64,000 nucleotides of DNA, taken from positions 1-64,000 of the forward strand of contig NZ_FNOI01000009.1 of NCBI RefSeq assembly GCF_900107015.1. The letters run 5' to 3'. The notes beneath the pieces are model-generated. The model was not told the origin of the DNA, did not search any database, and saw only the letters and a program-made list of their open reading frames with translations. This DNA comes from Litoreibacter albidus. Lineage in GTDB: Bacteria > Pseudomonadota > Alphaproteobacteria > Rhodobacterales > Rhodobacteraceae. Position numbers and translations under genes: made by a program. This document shows, piece after piece, positions 16,225-25,064 of this stretch. Each line of letters opens with the position of its first letter. Positions within the stretch are counted from its first letter, which is position 1.

Positions 16225-17481
16225 ATGACCAATTCGCATACCTACACAATTGCCGGTCTGGCAATGATGTTCGGCCTAGGGGCCAGTGCAGCAATGGCGC
16301 AAGACACAACGCTGAACTGGGCAATCTGGGACTACGACAGCACGCCGTATTACCAACCGTTGATTGACGCTTACGAGGCCGCAAATCCCGATGTGAAGAT
16401 TGAATACACTGATCTGGGCTCGTCTGATTACAATCAAATGATCATGACCCAACTGACTGGTGGCTCTAACGAGATCGACGTTGTGACCATTAAGGACATT
16501 CCCGGATACGCCAAAATGGTTAGCACTGGGCGGTTGAAAAACCTCTCGGAGATGGGTGCTATCCCAGCCGATACGAGCGCGTATGGCGGCCTGATTGAGA
16601 CACTCGCCCTAGATGGCGCGGTCTACGGTTTGCCGTTCCGGACGGATTTCTGGATCCTGTATTACAACAAGGATCTGTTTGATGCCGCTGGCGTTGACTA
16701 CCCGAGCAATGACATGACGTGGAGTCAGTTTGACGAAAAGGCCCGCGCGGTGACGTCGGGGTTTGGCGCGAACAAGGTGTACGGCACGCATCTGCACACG
16801 TGGCGCTCGACCGTGCAATTGCCCGCGATCCAAAGCGGGGAACGTACGCTCGTGGCCGATGATTATGGGTTTCTTAAGCCATGGTATGAGCGCGCGTTGT
16901 CCCTGCAGGAGGACGGTATTATCCGCTCTTACGGTTCTTTGAAGACGTCGCAGACCCATTATTCGGGGCCGTTCTTCAACAGCCAAATCGCGATGTTGCC
17001 AATGGGATCATGGTTCATCGGCACCCAGATCGACAAAGTTGCTTCGGGTGAAAGCACGGCGGTCAATTGGGGCATCGCCTCTTTCCCCGTCCCTGATGGT
17101 GTTGCGGCCGGTGCCACGTCCGGTCAGGTCACTTCGCTTGGCATTAACACGAACTCGGCCAATGCAGACGCGGCAGAGGATTTCATCTCTTGGGTGTCGG
17201 GGCCAGAGGGCGCGGCCGTGATGGCCAGCGTTGGCAACATCCCCGCGATGCGCGACGATGCCGTTCTGGAAACGATCACCTCGCGCGACGGCTTCCCGCA
17301 GGATGAGACGAGCGCAGGTGCGCTGGTAACGACTGCGTCCTATCTGGAAATGCCAGTGCATCCCAAAGCCGCCGAATACGAATTGGTGCTGAACCGTGTC
17401 CATGACGCGCTGATGACGGAAAACATTTCGGTGGATGACGCCATCGCCGAAATGAACGCCGGTGTCGCCGCCATCGACTGA
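16225..17481 (+). CDS. Extracellular sugar-binding protein of the ABC transporter
   Basis: A 418-residue family 1 solute-binding protein with a signal peptide ending at SAAMA-QD (about residue 25). The mature part has the UgpB/MalE-type layout, with LTGGSNEIDVV and FRTDFWILYYNKDLFDAAG in lobe contacts. GGAGGA at 16213-16218 supports this start; an upstream in-frame ATG at 16138 lies inside the YesL gene and is rejected. It supplies captured oligosaccharide to the permease pair. A very stable hairpin follows the gene. Confidence 0.93.
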   Translation: MTNSHTYTIAGLAMMFGLGASAAMAQDTTLNWAIWDYDSTPYYQPLIDAYEAANPDVKIEYTDLGSSDYNQMIMTQLTGGSNEIDVVTIKDIPGYAKMVSTGRLKNLSEMGAIPADTSAYGGLIETLALDGAVYGLPFRTDFWILYYNKDLFDAAGVDYPSNDMTWSQFDEKARAVTSGFGANKVYGTHLHTWRSTVQLPAIQSGERTLVADDYGFLKPWYERALSLQEDGIIRSYGSLKTSQTHYSGPFFNSQIAMLPMGSWFIGTQIDKVASGESTAVNWGIASFPVPDGVAAGATSGQVTSLGINTNSANADAAEDFISWVSGPEGAAVMASVGNIPAMRDDAVLETITSRDGFPQDETSAGALVTTASYLEMPVHPKAAEYELVLNRVHDALMTENISVDDAIAEMNAGVAAID

Positions 17482-17490
17482 CGCACCAAG

Positions 17491-17523
17491 AGTGCGGGGG
17501 GCGGTGTCCTCGCCCCCCGCACT
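17491..17523 (+). terminator. Strong 13-bp hairpin after the sugar-binding protein gene
   Basis: AGTGCGGGGGGCG (17491-17503) and CGCCCCCCGCACT (17511-17523) pair perfectly around a 7-base loop. No T-tract follows, so full termination is doubtful. It more likely protects the 3' end of the binding-protein mRNA from exonucleases or partly attenuates kduD. Confidence 0.7.
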
Positions 17524-17600
17524 CACCTTGATCTTTGTTGGTCGACATTCTGTCGGCCCGCTTCATAAAGTATGAGATAGCAACCCGCCGGAGACCGCTA

Positions 17601-18362
17601 ATGACTATGTTTGACCTTTCAGGCAAAACCGCCGTTGTGACAGGGGCGAAGCGCGGCATTGGTCGTGCAATGGCAAAAGCCTTGGCTGATGCGGGTGCCG
17701 ACATCGTGGGTGTCAGTGCGTCGCTAGAGGCCGAGGGGAGCGCGGTGGGTGCGGATGTCGCCGCCACTGGGCGCAACTTCACCGCCTATCAATGCGACTT
17801 TAAGGACCGTGCTGCGGTCCATGCCTTTGCCGACCAATTAACCAAGGACGGGGTTGAGCCGGATATCCTGATCAACAACGCAGGTACGATCCTGCGCAAG
17901 CCCGCTGCCGAGCACGACGACGAGCTTTGGGATACTGTTATAGAGGTCAACCTGAATGCGCAGTTCGTGCTAAGTCGCGAAATCGGGCGCGGGATGGTGG
18001 CCCGTGGGTCGGGGAAGATCATCTTTACCGCGTCTTTGCTGACGTTTCAGGGCGGGATTACTGTTCCGGGCTACGCGGCGTCCAAGGGTGGGATCGGCCA
18101 GCTGACCAAAGCATTGGCAAACGAATGGGCGCCGCACGGTGTCAACGTGAATGCCATCGCACCTGGCTATGTGGCGACGGATAACACGCAAGCCCTTCAG
18201 GAAGACGCTGACCGCTCACGCTCCATTCTGGAGCGCATCCCCGCCGCGCGTTGGGGTGCCCCTGAAGATTTCGCCGGACCCGCCGTTTTCTTGTCCTCGG
18301 CGGCGTCCGACTACGTTCACGGCCATATCCTGACTGTAGACGGCGGCTGGATGGCGCGATAA
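17601..18362 (+). CDS. kduD: 2-dehydro-3-deoxy-D-gluconate 5-dehydrogenase
   Basis: A 253-residue short-chain dehydrogenase. The cofactor motif TGAKRGIG (14-21), NNAG (92-95) and catalytic Ser145, Tyr158 and Lys162 are intact, and REIGRGMVARGSGKIIF and IPAARWGAPED are KduD-like. It reduces 3-deoxy-D-glycero-2,5-hexodiulosonate to 2-keto-3-deoxygluconate. The start at 17601 has GGAGA upstream; an in-frame ATG at 17535 is not supported. It lies 119 bp beyond the binding-protein gene, past the hairpin, so it may be expressed at a lower level or from its own promoter. Confidence 0.93.
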   Translation: MTMFDLSGKTAVVTGAKRGIGRAMAKALADAGADIVGVSASLEAEGSAVGADVAATGRNFTAYQCDFKDRAAVHAFADQLTKDGVEPDILINNAGTILRKPAAEHDDELWDTVIEVNLNAQFVLSREIGRGMVARGSGKIIFTASLLTFQGGITVPGYAASKGGIGQLTKALANEWAPHGVNVNAIAPGYVATDNTQALQEDADRSRSILERIPAARWGAPEDFAGPAVFLSSAASDYVHGHILTVDGGWMAR

Positions 18363-18390
18363 CTGCAGCCGCCATCCGAGCCGCTGCAGT
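18362..18390. terminator. Hairpin between convergent kduD and M20 genes
   Basis: ACTGCAGC (18362-18369) pairs with GCTGCAGT (18383-18390) around 13 bases, followed by GTAATTTT. The stem is modest, but its position between converging genes fits a bidirectional terminator. Confidence 0.45.
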
Positions 18391-18399
18391 GTAATTTTC

Positions 18400-19566
18400 T
18401 TAGGCCGATGGCATCCGGCTTTCGGCCATCCCGACAAGCCAACTGCACCCCAGCGGGATGATGTCATCGTTGAAATTGTATTGTGGGTGGTGAACCGTGG
18501 CCCCCTCGCCTGCGCCTAAGAAGACGTAAGCCCCCGGACGTGCGTTCAGCATGTAGGAGAAGTCCTCCCCGCCCATCAACGGTGGGGTGTCATCATTCAC
18601 ATCCGGTGTCACCTCACGCGCGACATCCGCCGCGAAAACGGCATGTTCGGCAGAATTCACTGTGACTGGGTAGCCGATTTCATACTCGATCTCTGCGCTG
18701 CACCCGTAAGCTTCGGCGGTCGCATTAACGATTTTCAGGAACCGTTCGCGTACCGCCATGCGGATGTCCTCGTCCAATGTGCGGACGGTACCCGATATTT
18801 TAACAGTTTCGGGGATCACATTGGTCGCTTCGGAATCCGAATGCATAGAACAAACCGACACGACAACCTGCTTGAGCGGGTCCACGTTCCGGCTGGCGAT
18901 TGACTGCAACGCCAGCAAGACGTGGGCGGTGGTCAGGTTAGGATCGATTGCATCATGTGGCATCGCGGCGTGGCCGCCCTGCCCGCGGATAGTGACGTAG
19001 AACTGGTCTGCCGCCGCCATAAACGCGCCGGGTCTGGTTAGAAACTTGCCCGCTGGCATTCCAGGCTGGTTGTGCATGCCGTAGACTTCTTGAATGTTCC
19101 AACGATCCATCATGCCGTCTTTGACCATCTCGTTGCCGCCGCCGCCGTTCTCCTCGGCTGGTTGGAAAATAACGACGACTGTGCCATCAAAATTGCGCGT
19201 CTCTGCAAGGTATTTGGCTGCACCGAGGAGCATCGCGGTGTGGCCGTCGTGACCGCAGGCGTGCATTTTTCCCGCGTTTTTGCTCGCGTAATCCAAGCCG
19301 GTGTCTTCAAGAATTGGTAGGGCATCCATGTCGGCACGAAGTCCGATCACGCGGCCGGACGTATCAGTTTTACCCTTAATCACACCAACGACGCCGGTTT
19401 TTCCGACGCCGCTTGTGACGTCATCGACACCAAATGCGCGCAGCTTTTCGGCCACAAAGGCCGCTGTTTCATGCACCTCAAAACCAAGCTCTGGGTTCTG
19501 GTGCAGGTGGTGGCGCCACTCCGTGATCTCTGGGTGCATTTCAGCTAATCGGTTTTTAATAGGCAT
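18400..19566 (-). CDS. M20 family amidohydrolase
   Basis: A 388-residue metallo-amidohydrolase of the hippurate hydrolase/IAA-amino acid hydrolase type. Metal-site motifs are RADMDALP, ACGHDGHTAML, QPAEENGGGG, and the C-terminal MGGEDFSYM. It hydrolyses an N-acyl amino acid or a similar amide in the cytoplasm. AAGGAT precedes the start. It is the last gene of the TetR-TRAP operon, 59 bp after the GAF-like gene, so its substrate is probably what the TRAP system imports or a product of it. Confidence 0.9.
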   Translation of the reverse strand: MPIKNRLAEMHPEITEWRHHLHQNPELGFEVHETAAFVAEKLRAFGVDDVTSGVGKTGVVGVIKGKTDTSGRVIGLRADMDALPILEDTGLDYASKNAGKMHACGHDGHTAMLLGAAKYLAETRNFDGTVVVIFQPAEENGGGGNEMVKDGMMDRWNIQEVYGMHNQPGMPAGKFLTRPGAFMAAADQFYVTIRGQGGHAAMPHDAIDPNLTTAHVLLALQSIASRNVDPLKQVVVSVCSMHSDSEATNVIPETVKISGTVRTLDEDIRMAVRERFLKIVNATAEAYGCSAEIEYEIGYPVTVNSAEHAVFAADVAREVTPDVNDDTPPLMGGEDFSYMLNARPGAYVFLGAGEGATVHHPQYNFNDDIIPLGCSWLVGMAESRMPSA

Positions 19567-19625
19567 AGAGTTATCCTTATCTCAAAGCGTTCAATGTATT
19601 GGGTGAATTTTCGCGGCGTTGCGGA

Positions 19626-20060
19626 TCAGGTTTGATCTGTCATCAAAGCCTGTTCAATCTCTGCCGCAATGTGGTCAATGGATTTCAATGGCGGGGTGTC
19701 CGTGTAGAGGCAGTTAACACTCGCGATTGTGACGCCGTCCCGTTTCAACGGCACGTTCAGGATCGCTGTGATGCCAGCCGCTAAAATCACATCCTCGTCC
19801 CAGAAAATCTCTTTGATCTCTTCGGGGGTCGCGGAAAAGGATACCTCCGCGTTGAGGTACAACTTATCGTAGAGATAGCCCGCCGGAATCTCCTTGTCGC
19901 CGTCGAGCGGGAAAACATCGCGCAGATTGCTGAATAGGCGCCGTGCGAGGTGCCCGCCTTCATAATAGGCCAGCACCGTGATATAGGTGCTGCCCGCGCC
20001 GATTAGGGCCTTTTCGGATCTGGGGTCAATGTCGGCGGGATTGTATAAAAGCGCGCTCAT
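19626..20060 (-). CDS. Small GAF-like protein
   Basis: A 144-residue soluble protein. The C-terminal segment ILNVPLKRDGVTIASVNCLY looks like the last strands of a GAF domain, and the spacing of the earlier strands fits, but no ligand motif stands out. Its start overlaps the M24 gene stop by 4 bp, implying coupled translation and perhaps a complex with the M24 protein. It may be a ligand-sensing or regulatory partner; no enzyme function can be assigned. Confidence 0.55.
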   Translation of the reverse strand: MSALLYNPADIDPRSEKALIGAGSTYITVLAYYEGGHLARRLFSNLRDVFPLDGDKEIPAGYLYDKLYLNAEVSFSATPEEIKEIFWDEDVILAAGITAILNVPLKRDGVTIASVNCLYTDTPPLKSIDHIAAEIEQALMTDQT

Positions 20061-21214
20061 AGTGTCAGTTCCTCAAGTGTTTCGGGGCTGTGTGTCAACT
20101 GGACGAGGCCATCGTCGATTGTGACAACCGTATCAGAGAAACGAAAGCCGCCAAGGCCGGGAAAGTAGATGCCAGGTTCAATGGTGTAGACCATGCCCGG
20201 CTCTACGACGCGCATGTCACCTTCCGCCAGAAAAGGACCCTCATGTGCTGTCACACCCAAACCATGCCCCGCGCGATGACGGAACGCGTGCATCACATCG
20301 TGCTTCTCGTAAACCTCGGTCACGGCGCGGTCGATGTCGCTCATCACAGCGCCCGGTTTAGTGAGCTCATATGCCCGCTGGCGCGCCTCCATCATGATGT
20401 CGAAGGGGCGCCGCGCCTCTTCCGGTACATGGTTGATGAAAAATGTGCGCTCGATCTCTGCACCGTAGCCATTCAGCAGCGAGTTGAAGACCGAGATATG
20501 CGGCCCGCCGTCGCGCATTGTCATGTCGAGATCGGAGAAATTATGCGGGTCGTAGGATGCCGCTGCGTTTTGAAACATCGTGTGGATCGAAGTGGCGAAC
20601 GGGTTGAGTGCGGGATCGTCCTTCACCAGATTTTCAAACAGTGTCTTGCCCGAGGTGCCGTTGACCTGTGCCTGTGTCACGCCCTCGCCTGCGTTTTCAA
20701 GAAACTGAATATGGGCTTCGCTTACCAACCGGCAGGCGTAGGCGATCCGGCCCAGCTCGTACTCGGATTTCACGGCGCGGATGTCGTCGATGAGCGTCGA
20801 TATCTCTACGCGTGGCCCGATCTCGTTTGAGATCATCAGGGGGCAAGTCGGCTCCACCGCAATCTTCTCCGACCCTGTTGGCAGTAGTTCGCCAAATGCG
20901 TCGTTCCAGCGCTTGCCGACGGGCGCGGGAAATTCAGTGTAGGTGACGAACTCGACGTCACCGATGCTACGGGCGGTCACGTGATCCAGCTCAAGGCGTG
21001 GCATCAGGAACGTCAGTCGCCCCTTCGCAGGGACGAACAGGATGAAGGGGCGCTCGTGTACGTAATTGGCGAAGTTGGTGAGCCATAGAACGTTGGACGG
21101 GTCGGCCATGACGTAGCCGGAAAAGCCCTGTTCGCGCATGTGTTCCTGCAATCGGTCGAGCCGGCTTTGCATTTCAGCGGTTGATGGTTTTGCAAAAGTT
21201 TCGACGATGTTCAT
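20057..21214 (-). CDS. M24 (pita-bread fold) hydrolase lacking metal ligands
   Basis: A 385-residue protein with a creatinase-type N-terminal domain (1-150) and a C-terminal pita-bread fold. The histidine of RAGHGLG (His317) and the glutamate of TIEPG (Glu346) are kept. Of the five residues that bind the two metals in M24 aminopeptidases, the first Asp is hydrophobic (about Val242), the second is Glu253 and the last Glu is Ser360. That pattern resembles creatinase-like, metal-independent members, so C-N cleavage of a small compound is more likely than peptidase activity. AAGGA precedes the start. Confidence 0.82.
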   Translation of the reverse strand: MNIVETFAKPSTAEMQSRLDRLQEHMREQGFSGYVMADPSNVLWLTNFANYVHERPFILFVPAKGRLTFLMPRLELDHVTARSIGDVEFVTYTEFPAPVGKRWNDAFGELLPTGSEKIAVEPTCPLMISNEIGPRVEISTLIDDIRAVKSEYELGRIAYACRLVSEAHIQFLENAGEGVTQAQVNGTSGKTLFENLVKDDPALNPFATSIHTMFQNAAASYDPHNFSDLDMTMRDGGPHISVFNSLLNGYGAEIERTFFINHVPEEARRPFDIMMEARQRAYELTKPGAVMSDIDRAVTEVYEKHDVMHAFRHRAGHGLGVTAHEGPFLAEGDMRVVEPGMVYTIEPGIYFPGLGGFRFSDTVVTIDDGLVQLTHSPETLEELTL

Positions 21215-21224
21215 TTTTAGGTCC

Positions 21225-22535
21225 TTACTTCATGAGTGTAGGCAGCCACAAAGTGATCGCAGGGAATGCAATCAATATGGCGAGCGTTAAGACGTCCATG
21301 GCGATGAACCAGGTTACGCCACGCAAGATTTTGGGAAGGGCGATACGCCCCGACAGCGAGCTATGGATGACGAAAATGTTCAGCCCGACGGGTGGTGTGA
21401 TGAGGCCAATTTCTAGCAGTTTGATCAGAATGATCCCGAACCAGATCAGATCAATGTCCATGGAAATTGCGATTGGCAGAATGAGCGGGGCCGTGAGCAG
21501 CAGCAGACCGATTGAGTCGATGAACATCCCCAAAACAATATAGAGGACCGACACTGACAGGATGAGTACCAACGGCCCCCCCGCGCCGTCTGCAAACAGA
21601 TCGCGCAACATGTTGCTAATGCCTGCAATAGCAACATAACGGGTCAGAAGCGCACCGCCGACGACGATTATAAATATTGCCGTGAAGGACAGCGCCGTCT
21701 GTTTCACCGCGCGCCAGAACGGGGCCCAATGAAACGTGCCGTTGACCATTGCGATGACAACCGCGCCGAGCGCCCCTAGCGCGCCAGCTTCGGTGGGTGT
21801 CGCTATCCCAAAGGAAATGCTGCCCATTACAATCCCGATCAACACCGGAAGCGGCAAGAGTGACACCAGCATAGGTCCGATTGGCTGCTTGTCTTCCGGC
21901 GGCAGCGTGCCGCCTGCCAACATCGGGTTGGCCTTACAACGCATCATGATCATCGCCATGTAGATTGCCACCGACAGCAGACCGGGTAGCGCACCGGCTA
22001 GGAATAATCCGCCAATCGAAACTTCGGCGTATACCCCATACAAGATCATGAGGATGCTTGGCGGGATCAGAGACCCCAGCGTGCCCGACGCCGCAACCGT
22101 GCCACAGGCGAGGCCTTCGTCATATTTAGCGCGCAGCATTTCTGGAATGGCGATGCGTGACATCGCAGCAGCGGTTGCGACTGACGATCCAGATGCCGCA
22201 GCGAAAAGAGCACTCGCGAGCACGCTGGCACAAGCCAGCGCACCGGGTAATTTCGACAAAAGCGAGCGGCACGCGTTAAATAGCCCCTTCGTCAATCCGG
22301 TCTCCGCTGCAACAAATCCCATCAGCAAGAACATCGGAACAGCAGAGAAGCTCCAGTTTGTTGCAAGCTCATATGGCAACCGCGCGATGGACCCGATAGC
22401 GGCGCGTAAGCTTGCCTCGTAAGCGATGCCGAAGAACGACACTGATATGAGCGCCAACCCGATGGGAACACGAATGGCGATCAGGGCAAGCAGTGCCGAG
22501 AAGGCGCAAATGATAGAGATCAGCTGTTCACTCAT
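21225..22535 (-). CDS. TRAP transporter large permease (DctM type)
   Basis: A 436-residue, very hydrophobic protein with about 12 transmembrane helices. Family marks include SGSSVATAAAMSRIAIPEML and GTLGSLIPPSILMILYG, and the late LITPPVGLNIFV. It is the translocating subunit of a sodium-coupled TRAP carrier. Its start overlaps the small permease gene by 8 bp. It lies 10 bp upstream of the M24 gene. Confidence 0.94.
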   Translation of the reverse strand: MSEQLISIICAFSALLALIAIRVPIGLALISVSFFGIAYEASLRAAIGSIARLPYELATNWSFSAVPMFLLMGFVAAETGLTKGLFNACRSLLSKLPGALACASVLASALFAAASGSSVATAAAMSRIAIPEMLRAKYDEGLACGTVAASGTLGSLIPPSILMILYGVYAEVSIGGLFLAGALPGLLSVAIYMAMIMMRCKANPMLAGGTLPPEDKQPIGPMLVSLLPLPVLIGIVMGSISFGIATPTEAGALGALGAVVIAMVNGTFHWAPFWRAVKQTALSFTAIFIIVVGGALLTRYVAIAGISNMLRDLFADGAGGPLVLILSVSVLYIVLGMFIDSIGLLLLTAPLILPIAISMDIDLIWFGIILIKLLEIGLITPPVGLNIFVIHSSLSGRIALPKILRGVTWFIAMDVLTLAILIAFPAITLWLPTLMK

Positions 22536-23028
22536 GGTCAGCCCCAGTATTGAAGAGACGCTGGAGCGTCAGCAAAAGCGCGGCGATGATGCCCATGAAA
22601 AACGCCACTGGCATGATCCAACGCACCGGCCAGATTGGCAAAAGGTTCACGCCCATGGCCAGTTCGCCAGCGGTGGTCGACGTCATCGCCTGCTTGAAGG
22701 AGTAGTAGGTCAGCACGGCATAGATCAGACAGGCCAGCATTCCCGCAACTAGTGTTGATAGCTTTTGAACGGGGCTGGGCATCAGGTTGTAGAGCAGTTC
22801 TGTGTCAATATGCTCGCCCCGCAGCTCCAGCATTGCTAGCGGCAGGAAAGCCATCGGGATCATGTAGTAGTAGGACACAATTTCGATCGTTGAACTGAAC
22901 GGTGCATTGAAAGCCGCCCGCATAACCACGTCCATGGAAACCGTTACCAGAATGGCCAAAACGGCAATTGCGCTAATCGCCAGTTGGAGTGCGGCCAGTT
23001 GGCCGACGAACCTTGTCGCCCTGTGCAT
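22528..23028 (-). CDS. TRAP transporter small permease (DctQ type)
   Basis: A 166-residue protein with four hydrophobic helices, the DctQ layout, including the central VSYYYMIPMAFLPLAMLELRGEH that is typical of the family. It partners the large permease in the membrane and helps dock the binding protein. An 80-bp gap separates it from the upstream binding-protein gene. Confidence 0.88.
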   Translation of the reverse strand: MHRATRFVGQLAALQLAISAIAVLAILVTVSMDVVMRAAFNAPFSSTIEIVSYYYMIPMAFLPLAMLELRGEHIDTELLYNLMPSPVQKLSTLVAGMLACLIYAVLTYYSFKQAMTSTTAGELAMGVNLLPIWPVRWIMPVAFFMGIIAALLLTLQRLFNTGADHE

Positions 23029-23108
23029 GTTAGCCTCGCTGTGGGGAAGAAGGCCGGGCCACCGTGGCCCGGTCCGTTAACGCGTATGCAAAAGACTGAG
23101 GTGTCTGA

Positions 23109-24242
23109 TTACTGCGCGGGGTAGGTTTCGACGTCGACTTTGTCGAAAATCTCAGTGCGCAACATTTCCGCATAAGTGGCTTCGTCGTCAGCGGGAACAT
23201 CAGCCAAGCGGGCTTCCCACTTCTCGATGGTTGACTTGAAGCGCCTTAATACGTCGGCGGGACTGTTTAGCCCGAACGTTTCGGCTGCGATGGTTTCAGC
23301 AACTTCGGACTGCTTCTCACGATAGGCAACAATGGAGTCGACCAAGTCAGCCTCGGGCTGGTGAAACTCAACACCTGCCTCAACTAGTTTTTCGCGGGCT
23401 TCGTCCTCCGCGACGATAAGACCGCGCACGATATACGCAGCAATCGCGTCAGCTTTGGCGTCGAACAGAACGCGGCGCTGCTCGGGCGATAGTTCAGCCC
23501 AGCTTTGCGGGTTGTAGGCCCAACCGAAACCGGACCAGAACAGCGTGATCGGCAGGTCGGTCACATGCGGCGCGACTTCATAGACCTTGTTGGAAAACGT
23601 GTCGGACAAGGTCGTCGTCGTGCAATTCAACGCGCCTTTGTCGAGGGCCCCGTATTGCTCCGGCAGGCTCAGGGCGACTGTCACGGCACCTTCACCGTTT
23701 GCCCAAGCCGCAGGCGCACGGCCGGGAAGACGCAGCTTTGCACCTTTGAGGTCGTCTAATGTCGCAATCTTTTTATTGCAGATTAGCCGGTATTGACCGG
23801 TCACAAAGCCGCCGCCAAAGACCACACGGTTCTTCTTCCATTCCGCCAGCATGTCAGGGTCCGTTAACCCGAACTCTGTTGTGGCGGCGATGATGACGCG
23901 AGGGTCGGAGTATAGCATCGCGAGCTCTTCCAACGAGTTGGACACGGCAAGCTCTGTCGGCGTGTACTGGCCCATATGCGTGGATAGGTCGACGATACCA
24001 TCGGCCAGTTCGGCCATTGCGCCGCGTGGGGTGAGCATGCTGGAACCAACCTCGGCTTCCACGTCTAAAATTCCTGCGGCCCGCTTGTTGGCGGCTTCGG
24101 CAAAGAATGTGTGAAAATAGACCGATGCCTGATGCGCCGGTGGCGCCCAAGTCGCGGCCTGAATGCGGTCACGCGCAACGCCAGCACCCGTCATAACGCC
24201 AAGCGCGACGGCCCCGACCAAAAAGTTTTTAAGCAATGTCAT
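23109..24242 (-). CDS. TRAP transporter substrate-binding protein (DctP type)
   Basis: A 377-residue periplasmic protein with a signal peptide ending at GVA-RD (about residue 24). The segment LDDLKGAKLRLPGRAP is the family motif containing the Arg that usually binds a substrate carboxylate, so the cargo is likely an organic acid. The start at 24242 has GGGGAG just upstream; the in-frame ATG at 24260 would put that ribosome site inside the gene. It is the first structural gene behind TetR, 14 bp after that stop. Confidence 0.9.
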   Translation of the reverse strand: MTLLKNFLVGAVALGVMTGAGVARDRIQAATWAPPAHQASVYFHTFFAEAANKRAAGILDVEAEVGSSMLTPRGAMAELADGIVDLSTHMGQYTPTELAVSNSLEELAMLYSDPRVIIAATTEFGLTDPDMLAEWKKNRVVFGGGFVTGQYRLICNKKIATLDDLKGAKLRLPGRAPAAWANGEGAVTVALSLPEQYGALDKGALNCTTTTLSDTFSNKVYEVAPHVTDLPITLFWSGFGWAYNPQSWAELSPEQRRVLFDAKADAIAAYIVRGLIVAEDEAREKLVEAGVEFHQPEADLVDSIVAYREKQSEVAETIAAETFGLNSPADVLRRFKSTIEKWEARLADVPADDEATYAEMLRTEIFDKVDVETYPAQ

Positions 24243-24256
24243 GTCTTCTCCCCTTT

Positions 24257-24892
24257 TCATTTCAGTGTCGTGATTTTGGGTGCCAACGGCCGCACTTGGG
24301 CGTCACTCAGGAAGGTTCTCTCGAACCCTTCGCAATGTAGTTGCGTCGCTTTTTTGGTGGTGCCGAAGGAGGTTGCCAGGGCATGCCCTCTCATTGCGTT
24401 CGAGGCCAGCGCCCAATGTGTGCGGGCGTCTTGTGCGGATAGGTTTGGCAAATCAAAAGTATCGATCCAGAAATCAGCCAAGGCAGCGCGCCATGTTTCA
24501 ATAGCCGGGGCAATCAGGTCCGCGAGGCTGTATCCGTTGCGCATGGCTAAGGAAATTTCTAGGCACCCTATGACCAGATCGCTCGACATAATGGCAGTGA
24601 TGTCGGCGACAAATTTGGTTTTGGTAATGTGGCCGTTCTGAAGTGCACGGCCGGTTTCCTGCATGGCTTGGGTGAACTCGACCAGAACATCCTCAAAAGC
24701 CGCCGCGACCAGATGGTCCTTAGACGGAAAGTGGTGAAACATCGCGCCTTTTGATACGCCTGCATCGTCTTGAATCGACTGTATGGATAGCCCGTTGAAG
24801 CCACGTTTGATCAACTGATCTTTCGTGGCTTTTTTCAATACCCGGATCGTACGCTCCGCATTTCTGATCCTGACCAACTTCTTTTCAGCCAT
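24257..24892 (-). CDS. TetR/AcrR family regulator
   Basis: A 211-residue regulator. The N-terminal helix-turn-helix is clear: LIKRGFNGLSIQSIQDDAGVSKGAMFHHFPSKD covers residues 28-60. The C-terminal ligand domain is unassigned. It heads the operon that runs through the TRAP genes to the M20 hydrolase, so it is a likely repressor induced by the imported compound. A near-palindromic operator candidate lies 42-55 bp upstream. Confidence 0.9.
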   Translation of the reverse strand: MAEKKLVRIRNAERTIRVLKKATKDQLIKRGFNGLSIQSIQDDAGVSKGAMFHHFPSKDHLVAAAFEDVLVEFTQAMQETGRALQNGHITKTKFVADITAIMSSDLVIGCLEISLAMRNGYSLADLIAPAIETWRAALADFWIDTFDLPNLSAQDARTHWALASNAMRGHALATSFGTTKKATQLHCEGFERTFLSDAQVRPLAPKITTLK

Positions 24893-24933
24893 GTCTTTGA
24901 GCCTCCCCCAGCTTTGACGTTAAGTCACAGTAT

Positions 24934-24947
24934 ACCGACCGGACGGT
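24934..24947. promoter_or_regulatory. Candidate TetR operator
   Basis: ACCGACCGGACGGT is an inverted repeat of 14 bases with a single mismatched base pair symmetric about the CCGG centre. It lies 42-55 bp before the TetR start, overlapping where a promoter would sit. Size and form suit a TetR dimer site for autoregulation of the TRAP operon. Confidence 0.55.
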
Positions 24948-25064
24948 TTGTAAAGAAATTATTTACACTTTTTGGGGTGCGTAGAGGCGCAAATTTTATT
25001 GTTAAAAATCAATGCCTAAGTAGGGTTCCGGCCAACAAGCCCGAAAGGCCTAGCTCTATGGTCG

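Noticed and set aside
18400-24260. Ectoine/hydroxyectoine degradation operon (TRAP plus M24 protein)
   Set aside because: The M24 protein does not resemble DoeA/EutD as I recall its sequence, and the expected M14-type deacetylase, AsnC regulator and aminotransferase are absent.
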